From positions 124,001-188,000 of the forward strand of contig NZ_JAPELY010000005.1 in assembly GCF_026343295.1 (NCBI RefSeq): a DNA stretch of 64,000 nt, given 5' to 3'. Numbering within the stretch: position 1 is the stretch's first letter; the number at the start of each line of letters is the position of its first letter. Shown here piece by piece: positions 54,756-63,845 of the stretch. Both the position numbers and the translations under genes were made by a program. The notes under the pieces were generated by a model. That model was given only the letters and a program-made list of their open reading frames with translations. It searched no databases and was not told the DNA's origin. The stretch is from Streptomyces sp. NBC_00083. GTDB lineage: Bacteria; Actinomycetota; Actinomycetes; Streptomycetales; Streptomycetaceae.

Positions 54756-57116
54756 GTGAACCCGGACCTGGAACGACGGGGCCCGGCCGCATCCCGGCCC
54801 GCACCCCGACCCGACACCGACCGCTGGGCCACGCGCCTGGCGGAGCTCGCCGCCGCGTGCGAGGTGCCCGGCGCGAGCCTCGCCTTCGCCCACGGCGGCC
54901 GGGTGCACACTTACGTGACCGGCGTCCTCAACACGGCGACCGGCGCCCCGGTCCGCCCCGATTCGCTGTTCCAGATCGGGTCCGTCACCAAGGTGTGGAC
55001 GGCCACCCAGCTCATGCTCCTGGTCGAGCGGGGGGCTGTCGCGCTGGACACCCGCGTCGTGGACGTCCTGCCCGGGTTCGCGGTCGGCGACCCCGACGCG
55101 ACCGCCCGCATCACCCTGCGCCACCTGCTCACCCACACCTCCGGCATCGACGGCGACCTCTTCCTCGACACCGGGCGCGGCGACGACTGCCTGGAGCGGT
55201 ACGTCGCCGCGTGCGCGGAGCTCGACCAGACCTTCCCCGTCGGGGACTCTCACTCGTACTGCAACTCCGGCTTCGTCATCGCGGGCCGGGTGATCGAGCG
55301 GCTCACCGGCACGGTGTGGGACCGGGCGCTGCGCGAGCAGATCTGCGAACCGCTCGGCCTCACGCACACCTGGACGCTCCCCGAGGACGTGCTGCGCTTC
55401 GGCGCGGCGATGGGCCACGGCGCGTCGGGCGCGCCGGCGCCGGCCTGGGGGCTGCCCCGGTCGGTCGGCCCGGCGGGGCTGATCTGCGCCACCGCCGCCG
55501 ACGTGGTCGCCTTCGGGCGCGCCCATCTGACGCCCGGCGCGCTCCTCGCCGACCCGGCCGCGATGCGCCGGCCCCAGGTCGACCTGCCCAACCCGCACGA
55601 CGGCGGCAGCCAGTGGGGCATCGGCTGGTGCCTGGATGAATGGGACGGCCACCAGGTGGCCTCGCACACCGGTGACACCATCGGCCAGCACGCCGCCCTG
55701 TGGCTGCTGCCCGACCTCGGCACGGTCGTCGCGCTACTGGTCGACGGCGGGCGTGACGCCGAGTTCCAGCACCGGGTCATCACCGAACTCCTCGCGGAAT
55801 TGCACGAGTTGACGGTCTCGGAGCCGATCGCGCCGCCCGCCCGTCCGGTCCGGGTGGACACCGCGGCGTTCACGGGCGTCTACGAGCGGGCCGGCAGCCG
55901 CATCCACGTCACGCGGGACGAGGGCGGTGAGGGCCTGCTGCGGATGCGGACCGAGCCCACCGGGATCCTCGTGGGCCTCGCCCCCACCAGGACCCTCACC
56001 CTCACCCCGGTGAACGCCACCACCTTCGTGGGGCGCGACGAGGACGACCCGATGTGGCGGGCCGTCGTCTTCGAGCACCGCGCGGACGGCCCCTCGTACC
56101 TGCACTACAGCGGCCGCGCCACACCCAAGTCGCCTACGGTGTACGGGACTTCCGGCACGCACCCCGAGCCCGTCGGCGAGGCGCTGGCCGCCGTGTTCCG
56201 CGAGGCCGGCGTGACCGGGTTCCTGCACGCCGTCGACCTCGGCACGGGCGAGGAGATCGGCGTCGGGGCCGACGAGCCGGTGACCGTCGCGTCGATCCGC
56301 AAGATCCCGGCCGCCGTGGCGTACGCCCGCCAGGCCGCCGCCGGCGTCCTGGACCGCGCGGCGCGGCACACCGTCACCGCCGTCAACCGCGAGGGCGGCG
56401 GCATCGGCACCGACAGCTGTCTGCACGACGTCACGATGAGCGTCCGCGACTTGGCGTTCTTCATGATGTCGATGAGCGACAACGCCGCCACGGACAAGCT
56501 CATGGAGATCCTGGGGACGGAGCACGTACGCACGGTGGCACAGGAGTTGGGCTGCCCGCGCATCCCTGTCGGGCGCTATCGCGAGCTGTGGGACCCGGTG
56601 TGGGCGGAGCTCGGGCTGGACGCCGACGGCGATCTCGACGCGCAGCTCGACGCCGTCGGCGAGGACCGCATCAGGAACCTCGCCATGCTCGACCCCCGCC
56701 GCTCCGCCTCGGCCACCCCGCGCGAGATCACCGGCCTGCTCGCCGCGATCTGGCAGGACCGCGCCGGACCTGCCGAGGCCTGCGCCGAAGTACGCGACCT
56801 GATGAGCCGTCAACTGTCTCAGCACCGGCTCGTCGCCGGGTTCGGGGACCTCGGCGACGCGGTACGGATCGCGGCGAAGAACGGCTCCCTGTGGGGGGTC
56901 CTCAACGAGGCCGCCGTCGTGGAGTACCCCGACGGGGGCCGATACGCGGTGGCCGTGTTCCTGCGCACCCGCACGCTCGGCGGGCGGGACCCGGCCGCCG
57001 ACGACGCGATCGGGCGCGCGGCCCGCACCGCGGTCGACCACCTGCGCCGCGCCCGCCCCGCCCCTGCCTCCTCCTCCTCCTCCTCCTCCTCCTCCCGGAA
57101 GGAAACCCCCCGATGA
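54756..57116 (+). CDS. Two-domain serine hydrolase: class C-like plus class A-like beta-lactamase folds in one chain
   Basis: 786 residues from GTG at 54756 with GGGAGGA 5 bases upstream; no signal peptide, so probably cytoplasmic. Domain 1 (about 25-350) has SVTK (76-79), YCN (168-170) and HTG (304-306), as in D-aminopeptidase/esterase-type class C relatives, followed by a lipocalin-like beta segment (365-455). Domain 2 (about 470-770) is class A-like with SIRK (513-516), SDN (574-576) and KNG (708-710, normally KTG); no clear ExxLN omega-loop is seen. It probably cleaves D-amino-acid peptides or esters rather than antibiotics. It ends in nine serines encoded by a TCC run. The next gene is a paralogue of domain 2 and overlaps it. 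Confidence 0.85.
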   Translation: MNPDLERRGPAASRPAPRPDTDRWATRLAELAAACEVPGASLAFAHGGRVHTYVTGVLNTATGAPVRPDSLFQIGSVTKVWTATQLMLLVERGAVALDTRVVDVLPGFAVGDPDATARITLRHLLTHTSGIDGDLFLDTGRGDDCLERYVAACAELDQTFPVGDSHSYCNSGFVIAGRVIERLTGTVWDRALREQICEPLGLTHTWTLPEDVLRFGAAMGHGASGAPAPAWGLPRSVGPAGLICATAADVVAFGRAHLTPGALLADPAAMRRPQVDLPNPHDGGSQWGIGWCLDEWDGHQVASHTGDTIGQHAALWLLPDLGTVVALLVDGGRDAEFQHRVITELLAELHELTVSEPIAPPARPVRVDTAAFTGVYERAGSRIHVTRDEGGEGLLRMRTEPTGILVGLAPTRTLTLTPVNATTFVGRDEDDPMWRAVVFEHRADGPSYLHYSGRATPKSPTVYGTSGTHPEPVGEALAAVFREAGVTGFLHAVDLGTGEEIGVGADEPVTVASIRKIPAAVAYARQAAAGVLDRAARHTVTAVNREGGGIGTDSCLHDVTMSVRDLAFFMMSMSDNAATDKLMEILGTEHVRTVAQELGCPRIPVGRYRELWDPVWAELGLDADGDLDAQLDAVGEDRIRNLAMLDPRRSASATPREITGLLAAIWQDRAGPAEACAEVRDLMSRQLSQHRLVAGFGDLGDAVRIAAKNGSLWGVLNEAAVVEYPDGGRYAVAVFLRTRTLGGRDPAADDAIGRAARTAVDHLRRARPAPASSSSSSSSSRKETPR
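57067..57096 (+). repeat. CCT/TCC trinucleotide run at the 3' end of the dual-hydrolase gene
   Basis: About ten CCT triplets encoding nine consecutive Ser, 17 bases before the stop. Copy change would alter only the tail length. Confidence 0.95.
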
Positions 57117-58018
57117 CCAACGCCGCGAACGACACCGAGGACCGCGTCCGCCCGACGCTCACCTCCCTCTTCGAGCGCGCCGGGGTCGAGGGTTTCGTCC
57201 ACGTGCGCGACATCGACTCCGGGGCCGAGTTCGGCCACCGTGCCGACGAACGCACCGTGCTGGCCTCGGTGTTCAAGATTCCCATCGCCCTGGAGTACGC
57301 CCGCCAGGTCGCGGCGGGCACCCTCGACCCGGCGGCCCGGCACACGGTGAGCGCCGCGTACCGCTCCGGCAGCGGCGCGGCCACCGACGGCTGCCGCCAC
57401 GACGTGGAGGCGAGCACGCGCGACCTGGCCTTCCTGATGATGACGATCAGCGACAACGCCGCCACCGATCTGCTCCTCGACGTCGTCGGGCCCGAGCGGG
57501 TCCGCGCCACCCTGGACGCCCTGGGCCACCCCGACTTCGGCGTGGCGTCCTGCGCCGCCCTCGACGACGGCATCCGCCGGGAGCTGGGTCTCGACCCGGC
57601 GCGCGGGCTCGACGAGCAGCTGGCCGGCATCGCGCCGGAGCGCCTGATGGCGCTGAGCGTCAACGATCCCGGCGTCGCTCCTTCGAGCACCCCGAGCGGG
57701 GTCACCGCGCTGCTCGCCGCGATCTGGCGGGACGAGGCGGGCCCGTCGGGCGCGTGCGCCGAGGTGCGCTCCCTGATGAGCCGGCAGGTCTGGCAGCACC
57801 GCCTGGTCTCGGGGTTCCCCGGCACCGTCCGGACGGCGGGCAAGACCGGCACGGACTTCGCGATCCGCAACGAGGCGGGGGTCGTGGAGTACCCCGACGG
57901 CGGGCGGTACGCGGTCGGGGTCTTCCTGCGCACCCCGGTCCCCGACGTACGCCAGCCGCGGGCGGACCGGGTGATCGGCGAGGCGGCGAAGCTGGCGGTC
58001 GACCACCTCCGCGGCTGA
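57113..58018 (+). CDS. Class A beta-lactamase-fold serine hydrolase, cytoplasmic paralogue
   Basis: 301 residues; ATG overlaps the previous stop (ATGA), with GGAAGGAA upstream. Motifs SVFK (52-55), SDN (113-115) and KTG (244-246) are intact, but no signal peptide and no evident Glu166 (ExxLN) motif is present, so a secreted antibiotic-resistance enzyme is unlikely. It is strongly similar to the second domain of the preceding protein (same RHTVxAxxR, MSDNAAT, RNLAM/RLMAL and VVEYPDGGRYAV segments), which indicates tandem duplication. It probably acts on peptides or amides delivered by the adjacent transporter. Confidence 0.88.
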   Translation: MTNAANDTEDRVRPTLTSLFERAGVEGFVHVRDIDSGAEFGHRADERTVLASVFKIPIALEYARQVAAGTLDPAARHTVSAAYRSGSGAATDGCRHDVEASTRDLAFLMMTISDNAATDLLLDVVGPERVRATLDALGHPDFGVASCAALDDGIRRELGLDPARGLDEQLAGIAPERLMALSVNDPGVAPSSTPSGVTALLAAIWRDEAGPSGACAEVRSLMSRQVWQHRLVSGFPGTVRTAGKTGTDFAIRNEAGVVEYPDGGRYAVGVFLRTPVPDVRQPRADRVIGEAAKLAVDHLRG

Positions 58019-58065
58019 CCCTCAGGCGAGGGTCGCCACTCGATGCCGGGCAGCATGCACATCCT

Positions 58066-58200
58066 CAGCCCGTCCGGCGCTTGAGCACGAGCGCGCTTTC
58101 AGCCCGTCCGGCGCTTGAGCACGGGCGCGCTTTCAGCCCGTCCGGCGTTTGAGGACGAGCGCCTTTCGGGCGCGAACGGGGTCTGGGGCAGAGCCCCAGG
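58066..58200. repeat. Dispersed repeat with its left 34 bp tandemly triplicated
   Basis: CAGCCCGTCCGGCG(C/T)TTGAG-type units start at 58066, 58100 and 58134, exactly 34 bases apart. The last continues into the same tail (GGGGTCTGGGGCAGAGCCCC) seen at 51336. A 7-base hairpin GACCCTC-AGGC-GAGGGTC at 58017-58034 just before it may end the upstream transcript. Confidence 0.9.
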
Positions 58201-58381
58201 GGTCTGTACCTCAGCCCCCTCATCCCGCCCCCGGAGGGTTTCGGGAAGGGGCGGGGTGGGGCCATCCCGGGGCCTGGGGCGGAGCCCCAGCAACCCCGGC
58301 CTTCGTCAGCAGACCGTGCTGGGGCACCCGCGCAGTTCCCCGCGCCCCTAGAAGTAGGGCACCCGGCGTCGACGCCCGCAG

Positions 58382-58504
58382 CCCGCGCCCACCGCGGCGG
58401 AGCCGCGCCAACGGCACAGCCCCGCGCCCCTGGTAGGGCACCCGGAGCCGCAACCCCCGCCCGCGCCCACCGCGGCGGAGCCGCGCCAACGGCACAGCCC
58501 CGCG
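58382..58504. repeat. Pair of 45-bp direct repeats 78 bp apart
   Basis: CCCGCGCCCACCGCGGCGGA and following sequence to AGCCCCGCG occurs at 58382-58426 and 58460-58504, nearly identical. It contains CCGCGGCGGAGCCGCGCC, able to fold. The 615-base gap 58019-58633 is filled mostly by such repeats and has no supported gene. Confidence 0.85.
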
Positions 58505-58633
58505 TAGCGCACCCGGCATCGCCGGATTGGGGCCCGGGTCCCAAGTTGGGCGGGGGGGTTTGTCGGCGGGGCTGAATCAATTCCGGCCAGGAGTCGTCAG
58601 GGTGAGGCCACCCATCCGCCCCGAGGAGCCCCC

Positions 58634-60217
58634 ATGCCCCCCAAGACGAAAGCCACAGCGCTCGCCGCCTGTCTCGCGGTGTCGCTGCTGGCGGCCGGCT
58701 GCGGTACCGGCCGAGCCGGATCGGCCGGTGGCGACACCTTCAGTTACGCGATCAAGAGCGATCCCGGACTGCTCGACCCCGCCCAGGTGCAGAACACCAC
58801 CACCTACACGGCCCTGTCGCTCGCCTACGACACCCTGGTGAACATCGGCCCCGACGGCCGAGTGGTCTCCGGGCTCGCCGACCGCTGGGCCGTCGCCCCC
58901 TCGTCGGTCACGTTCACCCTGCGCCCCGGCGTCACCTGCGCCGACGGCAGCCCCGTGACCGCCCGCACCGTCGCCGCCAACGTCGCCCACCTCACCGACC
59001 CGGCCACCAAGTCTCCGGCGCTCGGCGTCGTGGTCCCGCAGGGCCTGACCGCGAAGGCCGACGACGCCGCCGGCACGGTCACCCTCTCCACGCCCCAGCC
59101 GTTCGCGTTCATCCTGCAGTCCACGCGCTATCTGTTCGTGGTGTGCGGCGCCGGTCTCAAGGACCGCTCGCTGCTCGCGCGCGCCACCTCCGGCTCCGGC
59201 CCCTTCCGCCTGACGTCCGCGCGGCCCGGCCAGAGCTACGCCTTCGCCCGCCGCGCGGGCTACGCGTGGGGGCCCGGCGGCGCGGGCGTCCCCGCCGACG
59301 CGCCGGGCCGGGTCGTCCTCAAGGTCGTGGGCAGCGAGGCGACCGCCGCCAACCTGCTCCTCTCGCACCAGCTCAACGGCGCCCAGTTCGCCGGCCCCGA
59401 CCGGTCCCGGGTGACCCGGGTGCCCGGCATCGACACCACCGTCGCACCCAACGGCACCCACGAGTTCTTCTTCCACCAGGGCGCGGGCCACCCCGGGCAG
59501 GACCCGGCGGTCCGTACCGCGCTGCTCCAGGCGGTCGACCTCACCGACCTCGGCGCCATCGCCACCGGCGGCACCGGACGCCGCCCCACCGGCCTTGTGA
59601 TGCAGCCCCGGCCGTGCTCCGAGGACACCGTCACCGGACACCTGCCCGCCTTCGACACCCGGGCCGCCGGGGCCGCGCTGGACTCCGCCGGCTGGCGCCG
59701 CTCCGGCGACGGCGTACGCCGCAAGGACGGCAGGAAGCTCACCCTGCGCATGATCTACGGGACGTCCGGCGGGGAGACGATGGCGGCCGCCGCCGAGTAC
59801 CTCGCCCAGGCGTGGCAGAAGGCCGGCGCCGACGTGCGGCTGCGGGCCCTGTCCGACGCCGCGTACGGCGAGGTCGAGTCCGTCACGCAGGACTGGGACG
59901 TGGACTGGGCGCCGCTCGGCGTCACCCTGCCCACCCAGCTCACCGGCTCCCTCTCGGGGCCGTTCACGCCCGACGGCGGCAACTTCGCGCACCTGACGAA
60001 CAAGGCGTACGACGACCTCACCGCTCGGGCCGACAAGCTGCCGGGCACCACCGGGTGCGCGACGTGGGCGCGTGCCGAGAGCGCCCTGCTCGACAGCCGC
60101 GACCTGGTGCCCGTCGTGGACAAGACGCTGGCCACCGCCGCGTACGACGCCACCTTCCGCATCACCGCCGGGCTGTTCGACCCGACGTCGATCCGTATGA
60201 CGGGAGCCACGAAGTGA
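58634..60217 (+). CDS. Dipeptide/oligopeptide ABC transporter, substrate-binding lipoprotein
   Basis: 527 residues. Lipoprotein signal with lipobox LLAAGC (Cys23). SBP family 5 fold: SDPGLLDPAQVQNTTTYTALSLAYDTLV near 40, VTFTLRPGVTCADGSPVTARTVAANVAHL near 95, ATSGSGPFRL near 185 and GWRRSGDGVRRKDGRKLTLRM near 350. It captures peptides outside the cell. It is the first gene of the transporter operon; the stop overlaps the first permease start (GTGA). Its distance from the hydrolase genes (615 bases) implies its own promoter. Confidence 0.93.
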   Translation: MPPKTKATALAACLAVSLLAAGCGTGRAGSAGGDTFSYAIKSDPGLLDPAQVQNTTTYTALSLAYDTLVNIGPDGRVVSGLADRWAVAPSSVTFTLRPGVTCADGSPVTARTVAANVAHLTDPATKSPALGVVVPQGLTAKADDAAGTVTLSTPQPFAFILQSTRYLFVVCGAGLKDRSLLARATSGSGPFRLTSARPGQSYAFARRAGYAWGPGGAGVPADAPGRVVLKVVGSEATAANLLLSHQLNGAQFAGPDRSRVTRVPGIDTTVAPNGTHEFFFHQGAGHPGQDPAVRTALLQAVDLTDLGAIATGGTGRRPTGLVMQPRPCSEDTVTGHLPAFDTRAAGAALDSAGWRRSGDGVRRKDGRKLTLRMIYGTSGGETMAAAAEYLAQAWQKAGADVRLRALSDAAYGEVESVTQDWDVDWAPLGVTLPTQLTGSLSGPFTPDGGNFAHLTNKAYDDLTARADKLPGTTGCATWARAESALLDSRDLVPVVDKTLATAAYDATFRITAGLFDPTSIRMTGATK

Positions 60218-61296
60218 CCCCCCGCCCCGCCCCCTCGGACCGCCCGGCCCCCTCGGCGACCCGCGCGCCCCTGCCCGGACGGGCCCCGCGCGTGCGGCGC
60301 GCCCGCCGGCTCACCCCGCTCTTCCTCGCCCGGCACCTGCTGCGCCTCGCGGTCAGCCTCGCGGTGCTGGTCGTCGCCTCGTTCGCGATGATCCACCTCA
60401 TCCCCGGCGACCCGCTGCGGCAGATGCTCGGCCCGACCGCGCCCAAGGAACTCGTCGACCAGCGGCGCGCCGCGATGGGCCTCGACGCCTCGCTGCCCGC
60501 CCAATTTGCCCACTACGTGCACCAGTTGGCGACCGGCGATCTCGGTACGTCGTTCTTCTCCTCGCAGCCGGTCGGCGACATCGTCGCCCAGGGGCTGCCC
60601 AACACGCTCTCCCTCGCGGTGCTCGCCACCCTCGTCGCGCTGGCCGTGGCGATCCCGCTCGGCATGTGGGGCGCCGTGCGCACCCACCGGGGACGCGGGC
60701 CCGCCACCGAAGCCGCGTTCACCACGCTGACCGGCGCCGCCGTGGCCATCCCCGAGTACCTCTACGGTCTGGCCCTGCTGCTCGTCTTCGCCCTCGGGCT
60801 CGGCCTGCTGCCGCCCGCCGGACTCACCGGCCCCGCCTCCTACGTACTGCCCGTCACCGCCCTCGCCATCGCGCCCGCCGCGATGATCGCCCGTCTCGCC
60901 CGGGTGGAGACCCTGCGCGAACTCGACACCGACTACATGCGGCTCGCGCACGCCAAACGCCTCCCGCCGCTGCGCCTGTACGGCCGCCATCTGCTGCCCA
61001 ACACGCTGACCGCGACCCTGACCATGGGCGGTCTGCTGCTCGGCGGGCTGATCACGGGAAGCGTCCTCGTCGAGAACGTCTTCGCGTGGCCGGGGCTCGG
61101 CCGGCGGACCGTCGAGGCGATCACGCAGAAGGACTATCCCGTCGCCCAGGCCATGATCCTCGTCTACGGCGCGCTCGTCCTGGTCGTCAATTTCCTCGTC
61201 GACCTCGCCCTCGGCGTCCTCGACCCCAAGTCGGCTGCCCCGCACCCCACTTCGGGCGCACCCTCCCCGTCCGCCGCCACCCGCCAGGAGGGCTGA
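60214..61296 (+). CDS. Peptide ABC transporter permease, DppB-like
   Basis: 360 residues from GTG at 60214. A Pro/Arg-rich cytoplasmic start of about 40 residues precedes six membrane helices. DppB/OppB features: SFAMIHLIPGDPLRQMLGP, LDASLPAQFAHYVHQLATGDLGTSF, and the EAA-loop LRELDTDYMRLAHAKRLPPLRLYGRHLLPN. ENVFAWPGLGRRTVEAITQKDYPVAQAMIL lies near the end. It forms the membrane channel with the second permease. Confidence 0.94.
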   Translation: MTPRPAPSDRPAPSATRAPLPGRAPRVRRARRLTPLFLARHLLRLAVSLAVLVVASFAMIHLIPGDPLRQMLGPTAPKELVDQRRAAMGLDASLPAQFAHYVHQLATGDLGTSFFSSQPVGDIVAQGLPNTLSLAVLATLVALAVAIPLGMWGAVRTHRGRGPATEAAFTTLTGAAVAIPEYLYGLALLLVFALGLGLLPPAGLTGPASYVLPVTALAIAPAAMIARLARVETLRELDTDYMRLAHAKRLPPLRLYGRHLLPNTLTATLTMGGLLLGGLITGSVLVENVFAWPGLGRRTVEAITQKDYPVAQAMILVYGALVLVVNFLVDLALGVLDPKSAAPHPTSGAPSPSAATRQEG

Positions 61297-63110
61297 TGCG
61301 CCGCCTGATGAGACACCCCGCAGGCCTGGCCGCCGCCGTCCTCGTCGCCGCCCTGATCGTGCTCGCCCTCGTCGCGCCGCCGCTGCTCGGGGACCGGGCC
61401 GCGGCCATCCACCCCGACCGGATCAACCAGGGTGCGGGCGCCGCGCACTGGCTCGGCACCGACGCGCTCGGCCGCGATCTGCTCGCGCGCACCCTCGTCG
61501 CCACCCGCCTCACCCTGGGCCTCGCCTTCCTCGCCACGCTGATCGGCACGGTCGGCGGTGTCCTGCTCGGGGCGCTGCCCTCGCTGCTGCCGCGCCGGGC
61601 CGGCCGGCTCGTCGTCGCCGCCGTGGACCTGCTCGTCGCGTTCCCCGCGCTGCTCCTCGCGATGTTCACGGCGGTGGTGACCGGGCTCGGCGCCCGCGGC
61701 GCGGTCCTCGGCATCGGGGTGGCGCTCGCCCCCGCGTTCGCGCGCCTCACCCACACCCTGACGGCGTCCGTCGCGGGCGCCGACTACATCGCCGCCGCCC
61801 GCATGCTGGGCGTGCCGCCGCACCGGGTGCTCACCCGGCATCTGCTGCCCAACATCGCGGAACCGCTGATCCTCAACACCGCTCAGGCGATGGGCAGTTC
61901 GCTGCTCGGCCTGTCCGCGATGTCGTTCCTCGGCATGGGCGTCCAGGCGCCGTCGTTCGACTGGGGGCGGCTGCTCAACGAGGCGTTCGGGCACGTCTAC
62001 GTCACCCCCGCCGTCGTCGCCGCGCCCGCGCTCGCCGTCGCCCTGGCCGGGCTCGCCTTCATGCTGCTCGGCGACGCCTTCGCCAAGGCCGCCGCCGGTG
62101 CCGCCGAACCGGCCGGCGCTCCCGTCGCCCCGGTCGTCGCGCCCGCCGCCGACGCCCCCGACCCGGACGCCGTGCTCGACGTGCGCGACCTCACCGTGGC
62201 CTTCCCCGGCGGGATCACCCCGGTGCGCGCGGTGTCGCTGACCGTACGGTCCGGCGAGATCGTCGGCCTGGTCGGGGAGTCGGGCAGCGGCAAGAGCATG
62301 ACGGCCGCCGCCATCGGCCAGATCGTGCCCTACCCCGGCATCGTCGCCGCCGCCCGCACCGCGCTGTGCGGCACCGAACTCGACGGCCTCGCCCCCGCCG
62401 AGCGCCGCGCGCTGCTCGGCGCCTCGCTCGCCATGGTCTTCCAGGACCCGACGGCCTCCCTCAACCCGGCGCTGCGCGTCGGCGGGCAGCTCACCGAGGT
62501 GGCCACCCTGCACGACGGCGCCACCCCGGCCGAGGCGCGGGCGCGCGCGGTGGAACGCCTGGGGAGCGTCCACATCAAGGAACCGGCCGCCGTGGTCCGC
62601 CAGTACCCGCACGAGCTGTCCGGCGGCATGCGCCAGCGCGCCGTCATCGCCATGGGGCTCATGGGCACACCCCGTCTGATCATCGCCGACGAGCCGACCA
62701 CCGCCCTCGACGTGACCGTGCAACGCGAGGTGCTGCGCGTGCTGCGCGAGGTCGTCGACTCCACCGGCGCGGGCGCCCTGTTCATCTCGCACGACATCGC
62801 CGTCGTCAGCGACGTGTGCGACCGCGTCGCCGTCATGTACGCGGGGCGCGTCGTCGAGGAGCTGCCGGCCGACGCGCTGCGCCGCGCCCGCCACCCCTAC
62901 ACCCGGGCGCTCATCGGCTCGCTGCCCGACATGGACACCGACCGGGCGCTGCCGCTCGCCACCATCCCCGGCCGCCAGCCCTCGCCCGCCGACGTCGGCG
63001 ACGGCTGCGCGTTCGCCGACCGCTGCGCCCTCGCGGGCGCCCGCTGCTCGGCGCCGCCGCCGCTCACCGCCCGCGCCGCCGGGCACCACGTCGCGTGCTG
63101 GGAGGCATGA
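61296..63110 (+). CDS. Fused DppC-like permease and DppD-like ATPase
   Basis: 604 residues; ATG at 61296 after CAGGAGG. Residues 1-265 are a DppC-type permease (HWLGTDALGRDLLARTLVATR, then an EAA loop with ADYIAAARMLGVPPHRVLTRHLLPN). After an Ala/Pro linker (265-290) comes an ABC ATPase: Walker A GESGSGKSM, signature LSGGMRQR, Walker B LIIADEPTTALD, SHD switch, and the C-terminal oligopeptide extension with Cys-rich CAFADRCALAGARC. Permease and ATPase are usually separate genes; here they are one chain, as occurs in some actinobacteria. Overlaps both neighbours. Confidence 0.93.
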   Translation: MRRLMRHPAGLAAAVLVAALIVLALVAPPLLGDRAAAIHPDRINQGAGAAHWLGTDALGRDLLARTLVATRLTLGLAFLATLIGTVGGVLLGALPSLLPRRAGRLVVAAVDLLVAFPALLLAMFTAVVTGLGARGAVLGIGVALAPAFARLTHTLTASVAGADYIAAARMLGVPPHRVLTRHLLPNIAEPLILNTAQAMGSSLLGLSAMSFLGMGVQAPSFDWGRLLNEAFGHVYVTPAVVAAPALAVALAGLAFMLLGDAFAKAAAGAAEPAGAPVAPVVAPAADAPDPDAVLDVRDLTVAFPGGITPVRAVSLTVRSGEIVGLVGESGSGKSMTAAAIGQIVPYPGIVAAARTALCGTELDGLAPAERRALLGASLAMVFQDPTASLNPALRVGGQLTEVATLHDGATPAEARARAVERLGSVHIKEPAAVVRQYPHELSGGMRQRAVIAMGLMGTPRLIIADEPTTALDVTVQREVLRVLREVVDSTGAGALFISHDIAVVSDVCDRVAVMYAGRVVEELPADALRRARHPYTRALIGSLPDMDTDRALPLATIPGRQPSPADVGDGCAFADRCALAGARCSAPPPLTARAAGHHVACWEA

Positions 63111-63802
63111 TGCGGATCAGCGAACTCACCGTACGGTTCGGCGCGTTCACCGCCGTGGGCGGCGTCAGCCTCGATGTCGCGCCGGGCACGGTCACCGGCC
63201 TGGTGGGCGAGTCCGGCTCGGGCAAGTCGACGCTGGCCCGCGCGGTGGCCGGCCTCACCCCGTACCGCGGCACGGTGACGGGGGTGGAGCGCGGCCGCGT
63301 CCAGATGGTCTTCCAGGACCCGTACTCCTCCCTCAACCCCCGGATGCGGATCGGCGACGCCATCGCCGAGGGCTCCCGCGTGCCCCGGGCCCGGCGCGAC
63401 GCGGAGGTGGCCCGGCTGCTCGACCTCGTATCGCTGCCCGCCGCGCACGCCCGCCGCTACCCGCGCGAACTCTCCGGCGGTCAGCGCCAGCGCGTCGCCA
63501 TCGCCCGCGCCCTCGCCGCCGGCCCGGACGTCCTGATCGCCGACGAGATCACCTCCGCGCTCGACGTCTCGGTGCAGGGCGCCGTCCTCAACCTCATCCG
63601 CGACCTGCGCGCCGAGCTGGGCCTGACGATGCTGTTCATCTCGCACAACCTGGCCGTCGTGCGGTACGTGTGCGACGCGGTCGCCGTGATGCGCCACGGC
63701 CACCTGGTGGAGGCGGGGCCCGTCGGGGACGTCATCGGCGCGCCGAGCCACCCGTACACCCGCACGCTGCTCGAAGCGGTCCCGTCACTGGCGCGGACCT
63801 GA
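63107..63802 (+). CDS. Peptide ABC transporter ATPase, DppF-like
   Basis: 231 residues; ATG-ATG at 63107/63110 after GGGAGGC. Walker A GESGSGKST, signature LSGGQRQRVAIARAL, Walker B VLIADEITSALD (Glu then Ile rather than Pro), H-loop SHN. It is shorter than typical DppF because the C-terminal Cys-containing extension is missing. It forms the ATPase pair with the fused subunit encoded before it. Confidence 0.92.
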   Translation: MMRISELTVRFGAFTAVGGVSLDVAPGTVTGLVGESGSGKSTLARAVAGLTPYRGTVTGVERGRVQMVFQDPYSSLNPRMRIGDAIAEGSRVPRARRDAEVARLLDLVSLPAAHARRYPRELSGGQRQRVAIARALAAGPDVLIADEITSALDVSVQGAVLNLIRDLRAELGLTMLFISHNLAVVRYVCDAVAVMRHGHLVEAGPVGDVIGAPSHPYTRTLLEAVPSLART

Positions 63803-63845
63803 CCCTCAACTCACCTGCACCGCACCCCTGTTGAAGGACACCCCC

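Noticed and set aside
54756..58018. Antibiotic-resistance beta-lactamases
   Set aside because: Neither protein has an export signal, no ExxLN motif is evident, and the setting is a peptide transporter and dipeptidase locus.
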